Assembly (NCBI GenBank): GCA_910586195.1
Contig: CAJUHO010000001.1
Coordinates: 1-37,226 of the forward strand
DNA length: 37,226 bases
DNA from: an uncultured Bacilli bacterium
Lineage (GTDB): Bacteria > Bacillota_I > Bacilli_A > RF39 > UBA660
Direction: 5' to 3'
Shown here piece by piece: positions 1 to 7,364 of this stretch. Both the position numbers and the translations under genes were made by a program. Each line of letters opens with the position of its first letter. Position 1 is the stretch's first letter. The notes under the pieces were generated by a model that did not search any database, was not told where the DNA came from, and saw nothing but the letters and a program-made list of their open reading frames with translations.

Positions 1-579
1 GTTACTGGTAGTGGTGTATATATATCAACATTTGTTGGACGTAAGTATGGTGGAAGTATAAAAAATGTTTTCGTACAAGGAGAAATGGAAATTACTACAA
101 CTGAAAATGGCGGAATAGTTGGTGCTATACAACAAGGTGGAACAATAGAAAATGTCATTTCAAAAGTAAGCATACGTAAAAGAGAGAATACATACGCAAA
201 CATTGCAGCGAGTGAATATAATGGTGGAATAGTTGGAAATATTTATAATAATCCAAAAATAAAAAATTCCATTGCACTTGGTAGAATGGAAGGTTATATT
301 GATTCACAAGGAAACGAGAAAAAACCTTATAAATTTACAGGTGCAATAGCATCACAGATTAAAGCAGCATTAGAAAATTGCTATGAATATTCTGAAGCAC
401 AAGGTTTTAGTAGTATAACAGAAGAAACAAAAAACAGCTTAAGTGAAGCAATAGAAGCACAAATTTATACAAAGTCATTCTATCAAGATACTCTACATTT
501 TGATGGTAATATTTGGGATTTGGATGTTATAGAGAAAAATGGTTATCCTGAATTAAAATCTATAAATAAGACTAGTTAG
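1..579 (+). CDS. GLUG-repeat surface protein, C-terminal end (5' truncated by window edge)
   Basis: The frame is open from base 1, so this is the tail of a longer protein; the ATG at 85 is internal. The visible residues carry two or three degenerate units of the form GGIVGxI or GGTIENV spaced about 30-45 residues apart. That is the pattern of GLUG repeats found in large, often secreted, cell-surface proteins of gut bacteria. The last ~50 residues, with an IWDLDVIEKNGYPELK segment, resemble the closing turn that normally ends a GLUG array. No sortase motif or C-terminal membrane anchor is visible, so any attachment must lie upstream. A strong terminator follows. A role in surface adhesion is only an inference from the repeat type. 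Confidence 0.75.
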   Translation, partial: VTGSGVYISTFVGRKYGGSIKNVFVQGEMEITTTENGGIVGAIQQGGTIENVISKVSIRKRENTYANIAASEYNGGIVGNIYNNPKIKNSIALGRMEGYIDSQGNEKKPYKFTGAIASQIKAALENCYEYSEAQGFSSITEETKNSLSEAIEAQIYTKSFYQDTLHFDGNIWDLDVIEKNGYPELKSINKTS

Positions 580-605
580 AAATAACTAGCACATAGTTAT
601 TATTG

Positions 606-638
606 AATAGTCAGTGCAAGTAGCATTGACTATTTTTT
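606..638 (+). terminator. Rho-independent terminator after GLUG gene
   Basis: A 12-bp stem (606-617 pairing with 623-634, one G-U pair), a 5-nt loop and a run of T. It closes the transcript of the surface protein. Confidence 0.85.
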
Positions 639-670
639 GTAGTATAGATACATCTTTGAGTTTAATTTGT

Positions 671-698
671 TTGACTTTTATAGGAATAATTGTATAAT
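671..698 (+). promoter_or_regulatory. Sigma-A-type promoter for the 855 gene
   Basis: TTGACT at 671-676 and TATAAT at 693-698 with a 16-bp spacer. It leaves a leader of about 150 nt before the 855 gene. Confidence 0.6.
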
Positions 699-854
699 AT
701 ATACTTAAATAAAAATATATTATATGTTTGATTCTTAATCAATGCGCTATGGAGTGATCAAAATGAGAAAGTGTTTAATATTGACTTATCATCGTTTAAA
801 ATTTGATTGTATTAATAGATTATTCATAAAATAAGAGATAAGGAGTGAAATAAT

Positions 855-1547
855 ATTAATACAATAGTTAAACAAATTCGAAATTTAAACTATCAGTTTT
901 TAGAAAATAATAAAAATGGTTTAAGAATAGAGGATAGAAGTTATATATATAAAGAAGGAAAAATTCCAATCCTACTATCAGCACCTCATGCAGTTAGGCA
1001 ATATAGAGAGAATCAAGTGAAAGCAAGTGATTATCTGACAGGACCATTTGCTATTTACTTAGCGGAAAAATGCAATTGTTCCTATTTTGTTAGAGTATTT
1101 AATGATAATGATGATCCCAATTATCCTTTAGGGATAACACTTCCTACTATAGAAAATGATTATTTAAGTTCACTATGTCAATATATTCAGAATATTGATT
1201 CGCTTTTAGTAGTAGATATACATGGATGTACTAATAGTAAAAAATTTGATTGTAGTATTTGGCACGATAATTATAATACTTGCGATGCTAATATCATTAA
1301 ATTATTTGAAAATAAATTGATTTCTTATGGGATATCTGTTGATAATGGCAGTGAATATTTAGGTGGACAGGTCACAAGACAAGCATCTTTATTTACAAAT
1401 GCCTTGCAAATTGAGATAAAAAGAAAAATAAGATCTTTAAAATTGGAAGATACTTATTTATTAGAATCTTTTATAAATTCGATGGAAGAATCTATTTATG
1501 AGACCTATGATTATTTTAGAGGGTTAGAAAAGGTAAAAAGATTATAA
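855..1547 (+). CDS. N-formylglutamate amidohydrolase-like protein, apparent AUU start
   Basis: The first GTG in the frame (1017) would cut off a well-conserved segment, because the frame is open back to 849 after a TGA. The upstream residues include IPILLSAPHAVRQYR, the metal-binding N-terminal block of the N-formylglutamate amidohydrolase (FGase) fold. They are followed by VVDIHG and the late block ALQIEIKRKIR, all in family order. AGGAG at 841-845 is 9 nt before an ATT at 855, giving a 230-residue protein; no ATG, GTG or TTG lies between. The family hydrolyses N-formyl or related amide substrates, and many members in Firmicutes are uncharacterised, so the substrate is unknown. It has its own promoter and no clear partner. 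The fold is fairly certain; the start codon is inferred from spacing and conservation. Confidence 0.7.
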   Translation: MNTIVKQIRNLNYQFLENNKNGLRIEDRSYIYKEGKIPILLSAPHAVRQYRENQVKASDYLTGPFAIYLAEKCNCSYFVRVFNDNDDPNYPLGITLPTIENDYLSSLCQYIQNIDSLLVVDIHGCTNSKKFDCSIWHDNYNTCDANIIKLFENKLISYGISVDNGSEYLGGQVTRQASLFTNALQIEIKRKIRSLKLEDTYLLESFINSMEESIYETYDYFRGLEKVKRL

Positions 1548-1649
1548 GGTTGGTAATAATTAGATTTTATAAATATAACAAAAAAATTAAATTTTAAATC
1601 ATCAAGATTAATAATATTTTATGGGATAATTAGGGAGGAAAAGTAGAAG

Positions 1650-2384
1650 ATGGCAAAAGAAAAGGTTGTATTAGTAACGGGAAGTTCTAGAGGGATTGGG
1701 AAGGCTACAATTATAGAGTTTGCCAGAAAAGGTTATAATGTTGTTATAAACTATTTTAAAAATAATATTGAAGCAGAATTGCTAAAAGAAAAGATAGAAA
1801 AGAATTACAAAGTGAAAGTATTAATAGTTAAGGCCGATGTATCAAATGAAGATGAAGTAAAAAGTATGATAGAACAAATTATAGAGGAATTTGACCATAT
1901 TGATGTTTTAGTTAATAATGCGGGTATTGTCTATGATAGAAACTTTGAAGAAATTACAATTGATGAGTTTAAGAGGACATTGGAGGTAAATGTTATAGGT
2001 GCCTTTATTACATCAAGACAAGTTTCCAAATACATGAAAAAGGGGACTATTATAAATATATCTTCTACGAATGGGACAAAGGTAGTATCGCCAGAGTGTT
2101 TGGATTATAATATTTCAAAAATAGGTTTACAAAGTCTCACAAGAGATTTGGCATTTCAGTTAAAACCTCATATTAGGGTTAATGCTATTGCAATCGGTTG
2201 GGCAAACACTGATATGAATAAGGATTTGTCACAAGACTACATTGCAAGTGAAACATCTAAAATTTATTTAGAGAAATTTGCAGAGCCTAGTGAAGTAGCA
2301 AGAGCAATATGTTTTCTGGCAAGTGATGAGTCTAGTTATATAAATGGTGAAACTATAGTAATTGATGGTGGATATGCAGGATGA
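1650..2384 (+). CDS. Short-chain dehydrogenase/reductase (FabG-like)
   Basis: A 244-residue classical SDR with a Rossmann fold. It has the nucleotide-binding motif TGSSRGIG near residue 11, NNAG near residue 90, the catalytic Tyr153 and Lys157 (YNISK) with an upstream SST serine, and the C-terminal LASDESSYINGETIVIDGG block typical of 3-oxoacyl-ACP reductases and related enzymes. The family reduces or oxidises carbonyl/hydroxyl groups with NAD(P)H in the cytoplasm. Away from a fab cluster its substrate cannot be assigned, so the symbol fabG is not given. GGGAGG precedes the ATG at a somewhat long distance. It is followed by its own terminator, so it is probably a single-gene unit or shares the 671 promoter. 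Confidence 0.9.
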   Translation: MAKEKVVLVTGSSRGIGKATIIEFARKGYNVVINYFKNNIEAELLKEKIEKNYKVKVLIVKADVSNEDEVKSMIEQIIEEFDHIDVLVNNAGIVYDRNFEEITIDEFKRTLEVNVIGAFITSRQVSKYMKKGTIINISSTNGTKVVSPECLDYNISKIGLQSLTRDLAFQLKPHIRVNAIAIGWANTDMNKDLSQDYIASETSKIYLEKFAEPSEVARAICFLASDESSYINGETIVIDGGYAG

Positions 2385-2402
2385 TTTAAATAACTAATTA
2401 TA

Positions 2403-2432
2403 ATAAGACTATACAAAAAAGTATAGTTTTAT
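2403..2432 (+). terminator. Rho-independent terminator after SDR gene
   Basis: A 12-bp stem (2403-2414 with 2421-2432, one G-U pair) around an A6 loop. The 3' arm is T-rich, and the structure may work in both directions. Confidence 0.7.
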
Positions 2433-2558
2433 TATGGGTTGAAATTATTTTAAGGAATCTTAATTTATCGAATATTGTTCCATCTTATAGGAATAGTAAT
2501 TGAGTTTTTTAATTGTTATACTTAACATTAAGTAGAGCATAGATTATGGGAGGATATA

Positions 2559-2930
2559 ATGAAAAAAATAGTTAAATATTCATGTCTTGCATTAATATTG
2601 ACAGGGATTTTTGCAGTATTTAATACTTCAGCTAAAACGGTTAATTATGCAGACTTGAAAATTCCTGCAATGGGATATAGTTATACAAGTGGCAAATATA
2701 GAAAAAGTTCTGATAGCAGACAGATAATTAGACAGGTATCTGCTAGTAATCCTGTGAAGGCAAAGATATTTACAGATTCAGGTTATACGCAATATGAAAC
2801 ATTAGTAACCGATAAAGATGTAGTTTTTGGTGCTAATTCGGCTACTCCAGGGGATACTTGGGTAGAAATGAAAACAACGACACCACATCTTTTTACTACA
2901 TCATTTTATGGTAATTGGTTTATAGGTTAA
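2559..2930 (+). CDS. Small secreted protein of an ABC-export cassette
   Basis: A 123-residue protein with a clear Sec signal peptide: MKK, then a hydrophobic stretch at residues 8-22, with likely cleavage after an ASA-type site near residue 25 (NTSAK). The mature part is about 98 residues, polar, rich in Ser/Thr/Tyr and without cysteine, and ends in an aromatic FYGNWFIG. I do not recognise the family. The context is informative: it leads a run of three membrane proteins and an ABC ATPase. Small secreted peptide plus membrane proteins plus ATPase is the layout of lactococcin-972-type loci and of some toxin/immunity-transporter cassettes, and the aromatic tail is loosely reminiscent. Secretion is well supported; a bacteriocin role is a guess. 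Confidence 0.65.
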   Translation: MKKIVKYSCLALILTGIFAVFNTSAKTVNYADLKIPAMGYSYTSGKYRKSSDSRQIIRQVSASNPVKAKIFTDSGYTQYETLVTDKDVVFGANSATPGDTWVEMKTTTPHLFTTSFYGNWFIG

Positions 2931-2987
2931 CTAAGTAGTTATATCTAAGCTTTACAAAAATATTGTGAATGAGGAGAATGGTAGTGT

Positions 2988-3881
2988 ATGGAGACATTTG
3001 CAAAGAATAAAATTTTTTTCATAAGCTTTCTCATTCTTTTAAGCTTTCTGTTGATAGGCATTTATAAATATTATAAAATGTATAATAACGATATTAAAAA
3101 TTTTAATATCATAGAGGAGAAATGCGAAGAAAATTCGGCTTTAGATATTTGTAAAGAGAAAGTAAGACCAATGCATTTTGATACATTAACATTATTTTAT
3201 ACTATTTTTACAGGTGATAGTTTATACTGGATTCAACTAGTTTCCTGTATTCTTGTTATTATCTCAGCAATTTGGGAATTTCATAAAAAGCAAAAAGATG
3301 GATTTTTTATAAATTGTTTATTAAGAGAGAATTATAAAACTTATTTGAAAAAAGAATGGTTAAATTCATATAAAGCTGTCCTTTTGTTACCAACTTTCGC
3401 ACTTGTTGGATTCATTATTTGTTATGTGATTTCTGGCTTTAATATGGACCATAGTACTATTGTGAAATATTATGGTAATTATCTTGCAACATTTGATTCT
3501 AAATACTTGTCAATGGGATTTTTGTTTGTTGCAATATATCTTTTAAATCTTTTTTTGCATAGTATTTTTTATGTTAATTTAGGACTTATTTGTTGTAAAA
3601 AAAGCAAAAATATTTTTATAACAATTTTAATTGCTTTTTTGTTCTTTATTGGTACTGAAATGGTAGTAGGAGTTGGAATTGGAAGAATTATTTTCGAAAT
3701 GATTTTACAGTTTCAAGGTGTTTATTCTTCTTTGAGTCTTTTTAATATATGGGTTTATAGTGGACCATCTTTCATATGGTTGATGCTTTTAATGGGAGGA
3801 ATGTTGGCATTGATATCATCTATGGCATTGTTTAAGACTTATGAGAATCAAGAGGAAGTGATTATTACAAGTGAGAAGTAG
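2988..3881 (+). CDS. Multi-pass membrane protein, probable ABC-2-type permease subunit
   Basis: A 297-residue protein with about six hydrophobic segments (near residues 9-27, 75-95, 128-150, 175-197, 208-230 and 255-285). Between TM1 and TM2 lies an extracytoplasmic-looking loop of ~45 residues with two cysteines. No family motif is recognised. It overlaps the next membrane-protein gene by 11 nt, and the cluster ends in an ABC ATPase, so it is most likely one of the permease subunits. GAGGAG about 11 nt upstream supports the ATG. It may export the small secreted protein upstream or give self-protection against it; the sequence does not distinguish these. Confidence 0.6.
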   Translation: METFAKNKIFFISFLILLSFLLIGIYKYYKMYNNDIKNFNIIEEKCEENSALDICKEKVRPMHFDTLTLFYTIFTGDSLYWIQLVSCILVIISAIWEFHKKQKDGFFINCLLRENYKTYLKKEWLNSYKAVLLLPTFALVGFIICYVISGFNMDHSTIVKYYGNYLATFDSKYLSMGFLFVAIYLLNLFLHSIFYVNLGLICCKKSKNIFITILIAFLFFIGTEMVVGVGIGRIIFEMILQFQGVYSSLSLFNIWVYSGPSFIWLMLLMGGMLALISSMALFKTYENQEEVIITSEK

Positions 3882-4620
3882 AATAGAGATTTTAAAGTTT
3901 ATTTTTAAGACAGATGTTTCTAAGTTTGTTGTTTTACTCTCTATTGTAATAGGTCTTTTTGCTGGTAATACTTTAATCTCAAGAGAAACTCAGGGGTATT
4001 TTATTAGTTTATTTCATGTATATGTAACAGCTAGCTTTCATGCAATAGTACTAGCTATTCTTTTAATAAATAGTATTCATTCTATGAAGATATTTGAAAA
4101 ATTAGACTTTTATATTATGAGAGTTAGAAATAAGAGAAATTATATAAAAAGTTTATTGATTATAACTTCATTGTCTAATTTTTTTATCATTACTTTAATA
4201 TTCGTTATTGTATTATGCTGTCTAAATATGAATAGTAGTTTTTCTTTAGGGATTGTTAGCTATGAGTTGTATGGTATTTCAAATGTCGTATATTTATTTT
4301 TCTTTTTGATGAGATATATTATTATTACATTAATTTTAATGAGTATTCATGTTTTAGCATTTAAAATATTAAATAGAATATTGGTATTTATAATAGATAT
4401 TTATTTTTTAACATCAGTCTTTCTTTATTCTTATAAAGTAAATACTATAAATACAATCTGGAAAATGCCTCTATTACCACAAGATTATTACTTTCCATTA
4501 CAATGTAATATTTTTTCTTTAGAGATAGGGATAAGTATTATATTCATTTTATTATTACTATTGATATATTGTGTGTTAGCTAGATTAGCATGTAATAAAA
4601 TGAGTCAGGTGATAGATTAA
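3871..4620 (+). CDS. Multi-pass membrane protein, probable ABC permease subunit
   Basis: A 249-residue protein made almost entirely of six hydrophobic segments, with no soluble domain and no recognised motif. The GTG start lies inside the end of the preceding gene, and the stop TAA overlaps the next ATG by one base (4620), so translation of the cassette is probably coupled. It is unlike the 297-residue neighbour in sequence but similar in topology to the 228-residue one that follows. Assigned as a permease only through its linkage to the ATPase gene at 5308. Confidence 0.6.
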   Translation: MRSRIEILKFIFKTDVSKFVVLLSIVIGLFAGNTLISRETQGYFISLFHVYVTASFHAIVLAILLINSIHSMKIFEKLDFYIMRVRNKRNYIKSLLIITSLSNFFIITLIFVIVLCCLNMNSSFSLGIVSYELYGISNVVYLFFFLMRYIIITLILMSIHVLAFKILNRILVFIIDIYFLTSVFLYSYKVNTINTIWKMPLLPQDYYFPLQCNIFSLEIGISIIFILLLLLIYCVLARLACNKMSQVID

Positions 4621-5306
4621 TGAAATATTTGATGGTGAGTGATTTTAATTATATAAAACGAATCCGACTGCGCTTGTTATTGGTATCATTCATGATTGTA
4701 GTTATAGGATCTTTTTTTAAAGTAACCACAGGGTACTTAGGCAGTGATTATATCTTTTATGCTGCTCTAGGTTTGAAATTTGAAATGTATGATATTATTT
4801 CTTTTCTAATTTTTCTTATCCAGCAAATAATATTCATTATTTTAATAATTGATTTAGTATCTAATGATATTATAAAAAACATGACCAATATATTTTTAAG
4901 AATTGATATTAGAAAATGGATGATGTCTAAATTGATAACAACTTTTGCTCTTATTTTATCATTTAAAACTTTTGTGTATTTATTTGTAGTAAATAGCACT
5001 AGCCTGTTTTACAGTAACTATTATTTAAACAATATAGGTAATACGGTTATATGGTATTTAAAAGATATTTTGTATACATTTGATATCAGTTTGCTTTTTT
5101 TCTTATTTTATATAGTAGCAGGAGAGAAAAATAAAATTGTACTTATTATAATGTTAGGAATTTTCTTATATTTAATTCCAAATTTGAATATGTTTGCTGT
5201 TGATATGAATTTTATTATGTTAATTTTTATTTTAATAATTCTATTCGTATTATTCACTATAATATTGAAATTAAGAAAAGAAAACTTTTTGGAAAGGTGG
5301 AAATAA
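4620..5306 (+). CDS. Multi-pass membrane protein, probable ABC permease subunit
   Basis: A 228-residue protein with six predicted hydrophobic segments and a basic C-terminal tail ending in a charged RKENFLERWK stretch, likely on the cytoplasmic side. The ATG overlaps the preceding stop codon by one base, and the ATPase ATG starts two bases after its own stop. This tight packing argues for one complex built from the three membrane proteins and the ATPase. No substrate can be read from the sequence. Confidence 0.6.
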   Translation: MKYLMVSDFNYIKRIRLRLLLVSFMIVVIGSFFKVTTGYLGSDYIFYAALGLKFEMYDIISFLIFLIQQIIFIILIIDLVSNDIIKNMTNIFLRIDIRKWMMSKLITTFALILSFKTFVYLFVVNSTSLFYSNYYLNNIGNTVIWYLKDILYTFDISLLFFLFYIVAGEKNKIVLIIMLGIFLYLIPNLNMFAVDMNFIMLIFILIILFVLFTIILKLRKENFLERWK

Positions 5307-5307
5307 A

Positions 5308-5943
5308 ATGAAATTAGAAGTTAAAAAAATATCGAAGAAATTTGGAAATGAATTTGTACTAACAGAATGTAATTGTAATTTTGAAGATGGAAAAATTTAT
5401 GGATTAATGGGCCGAAATGGGAGTGGGAAAAGTGTATTTTTAAAAATTTTATGTGGATTTTATAAACCCTCTTCTGGAAGTATTCTATTAGATGGATATG
5501 ATTATATTCTACATAATGAGTTTCCAAAGGATACAAGGGCATTAATTGAAAAGCCTAGGTTTATATCTGATTTAAGTGGTCTTGATAATTTGAAACTATT
5601 AGCAGCAATTACTCAAAAGATTTCTTTAGAGGAAATTATAAAAACATTAGATTTAGTAGGGCTTTCTAAATATAAAGATAAAAAATATAGTAAATATTCT
5701 CTTGGAATGAAGCAAAAATTAGGGATTGCGCAAGTATTAATGGAAGATCCCTCTATTATGATTTTAGATGAACCCTTTAATGGAGTCGATGAAAAATCAG
5801 TAAAAGAATTAAAAAAAATTTTAATTAACGAGAAAAAACGTGGGAAAATAATTATTATTTCTTCGCACGTAAAGGAAGATATAGTACAATTGGCAGATGT
5901 TATTTATAAATTTGAAGAAGGTTATGTAGAAAAAGTTAACTAA
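5308..5943 (+). CDS. ABC transporter ATP-binding protein
   Basis: A 211-residue single nucleotide-binding domain. Walker A is GRNGSGKS at residues 35-42, the signature is the variant SLGMKQK starting at residue 131, Walker B is MILDEP with Asp154, and the switch histidine lies in SSHVKED. The SLGMKQK signature is typical of ATPases that pair with ABC-2-type exporters, such as drug, lantibiotic-immunity and Na+/antibiotic types. It is the last gene of the 2559-5943 cassette and ends just before a strong terminator, and it most likely energises the three preceding membrane proteins. Confidence 0.9.
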   Translation: MKLEVKKISKKFGNEFVLTECNCNFEDGKIYGLMGRNGSGKSVFLKILCGFYKPSSGSILLDGYDYILHNEFPKDTRALIEKPRFISDLSGLDNLKLLAAITQKISLEEIIKTLDLVGLSKYKDKKYSKYSLGMKQKLGIAQVLMEDPSIMILDEPFNGVDEKSVKELKKILINEKKRGKIIIISSHVKEDIVQLADVIYKFEEGYVEKVN

Positions 5944-5970
5944 TTGTGATATAATATTAGATATATAGAG

Positions 5971-6006
5971 GCAGTAGAGATCTATCGTATTTCTAGTGCT
6001 TTTTTT
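5971..6006 (+). terminator. Rho-independent terminator closing the ABC cassette
   Basis: Arms 5971-5981 and 5989-5999 (one mismatch, one G-U pair), followed by a run of seven T. Confidence 0.8.
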
Positions 6007-6031
6007 GTTAAAAAATTAGAGGTGATTTATA

Positions 6032-6277
6032 GTGGGGGAATTGTTGTATTATGGGAAGGTTCATTTATGTTTAAAGGAAGTAATGGATAAAAAAAATATA
6101 TCTATTTATGAGCTTAGTAAAATGACAAACTTAAAATATGATACTGTAAAAAAGTATTATGAAAATGAAGTTTATCGATATGATGAGATAACGCTTGCTA
6201 AGATGTGTTATAGTCTTAATTGTACAATTACAGATCTTTTAGTTTATGAATGTAATATAGAAAAAGATGTTATTTGA
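6032..6277 (+). CDS. XRE/Cro-type helix-turn-helix regulator
   Basis: An 81-residue protein with a single HTH_XRE-like domain: the recognition region ISIYELSKMTNLKYDTVKKY, then the CYSLNCTITDLL helix typical of the short Cro/C1 family (YozG-like). It is probably a DNA-binding dimer acting on a nearby operon. The GTG start is preceded by an AGAGGTGA site. It sits between the export cassette and the transglutaminase/bacteriocin region, so either could be its target. No operator was identified. Confidence 0.8.
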   Translation: MGELLYYGKVHLCLKEVMDKKNISIYELSKMTNLKYDTVKKYYENEVYRYDEITLAKMCYSLNCTITDLLVYECNIEKDVI

Positions 6278-6291
6278 TGGTGTTGAAAATA

Positions 6292-6320
6292 TTGCCTTTT
6301 CTTAAATTTTATGCTATACT
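6292..6320 (+). promoter_or_regulatory. Promoter for the 6347 gene
   Basis: TTGCCT at 6292-6297 and TATACT at 6315-6320 with a 17-bp spacer, 26 bp upstream of the ATG. Confidence 0.55.
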
Positions 6321-6346
6321 ATGTGCCAATTTAAGAGGGGATTTTT

Positions 6347-7261
6347 ATGAATGTATTAGCATTATTAGATGATGAAATAAAAGATAAGAATTGGGATGTT
6401 GAACTGAAAAAGCGGTATTTATATCTTAGAAGTTGTGAGCTATTTTCTTATGATCCTAGATATTATTGGTGTAATTATTTTTTGTCTGATCGTTTAGAAC
6501 GAATGGAAAAACTTAGGAATCGTAAGATAGACTTGGAAGATTTAGAAGATTCATGGGTAATTTGTACAACGTATGCTAAGGAAGTATTTGCTAAATTGGT
6601 GGAAGAATTACTTAATGTAGAGTGTGAATTATTAGGAAGTGGGCATGTATATGCTGTTATGAAGGATAATCCAAAATTAAAAATTGTGGCTGATGCTAGT
6701 TATGGTAATGATTTTACTCGTGTAAAAATGGGACTTAGCACTTATGGTTATTATCCAGTTAATAAAAATGGTTATAAGTTTAAGCAAGAGTTAAAAGTGA
6801 AGGATAAAACATTAGAATATGTAAACGGGGAATATTTAAATAGTACTCTTAAGGAATATGCTTCTACCTTATTTGATGAGTTCTTAGAGTCAACAACGGA
6901 TTGGTCTGAAGATGCTTTTTTAGTTTATAGGATAGAAAAGGTGAAAGAATGGGTGGATATTTATAATCCTCTTGTGTCTGACTTTTCAGACTTAAGACAT
7001 TGTCTATCTTATTTGCAAACACTTTTTTTGGATGATGATTGTAATAAAGTATTGGAGGTGTCGTTATTTGATCAGTCGAGTGATAATGATTGGACATTTG
7101 TAAATATATATCCAGTAGAATTAGAAAATGATATGTTGTATTATGCAATATTGCCAGATAAAAACTCTTGTTATTCCTTACAAAAAATTACAAAGACTGA
7201 TGCTGTTCATTATGTAAATAATTTAAGGGGAAATAATAAAAAATTAATATATCATAAATAA
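6347..7261 (+). CDS. Transglutaminase-fold (putative cysteine protease-like) protein
   Basis: A 304-residue soluble protein that I do not recognise as a named family. Residues 70-118 show the order expected of a transglutaminase-like catalytic core. Cys73 begins a helix (VICTTYAKEVFAKLVEELL), His100 lies in the strand GSGHVYAVM after a Gly, and Asp116 lies in VADAS. The spacing C-27-H-16-D fits the C/H/D triad of that superfamily. Members cleave or form amide bonds, and some process peptides. It has its own promoter and terminator and lies immediately before the bacteriocin exporter, so involvement in peptide maturation is possible but unproven. Catalytic activity has to be tested, as the fold also has inactive members. 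Confidence 0.5.
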   Translation: MNVLALLDDEIKDKNWDVELKKRYLYLRSCELFSYDPRYYWCNYFLSDRLERMEKLRNRKIDLEDLEDSWVICTTYAKEVFAKLVEELLNVECELLGSGHVYAVMKDNPKLKIVADASYGNDFTRVKMGLSTYGYYPVNKNGYKFKQELKVKDKTLEYVNGEYLNSTLKEYASTLFDEFLESTTDWSEDAFLVYRIEKVKEWVDIYNPLVSDFSDLRHCLSYLQTLFLDDDCNKVLEVSLFDQSSDNDWTFVNIYPVELENDMLYYAILPDKNSCYSLQKITKTDAVHYVNNLRGNNKKLIYHK

Positions 7262-7284
7262 AAATAGGGAATATAAGATGAAAG

Positions 7285-7313
7285 AAATATCATATGTATA
7301 ATGATATTTTTTT
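7285..7313 (+). terminator. Rho-independent terminator
   Basis: A 9-bp perfect stem (7285-7293 with 7301-7309), a 7-nt loop and a seven-T run (7307-7313). It separates the 6347 gene from the bacteriocin locus. Confidence 0.8.
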
Positions 7314-7348
7314 ATTCGAATTTTTTTGTTTGTTGCTAATAATAAGAC

Positions 7349-7364
7349 AGGAGGTGAAATAATT
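7349..7364 (+). promoter_or_regulatory. Ribosome binding site that fixes an AUU start for the exporter
   Basis: A perfect AGGAGG at 7349-7354 lies 7 nt before ATT at 7362. No ATG, GTG or TTG occurs in that frame before the catalytic cysteine. The only conventional alternative, TTG at 7326, lies upstream of the Shine-Dalgarno site and has none of its own. A TTG at 7363 is in another frame and meets a stop after six codons. Confidence 0.6.

Noticed and set aside
763..834. A 23-residue ORF with a GGAGTG site
   Set aside because: No family resemblance and no conserved feature; it lies in the leader of the 855 gene and could be chance.
1017..1547. Annotating the FGase-like gene from the GTG at 1017
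   Set aside because: It would remove the conserved SAPHAVRQYR block, whose frame is open upstream to 849 and has a ribosome binding site at 841.
7326..7361. TTG at 7326 as start of the C39 exporter
   Set aside because: The perfect AGGAGG lies inside the extension, and the extra residues are unlike C39 N-termini.
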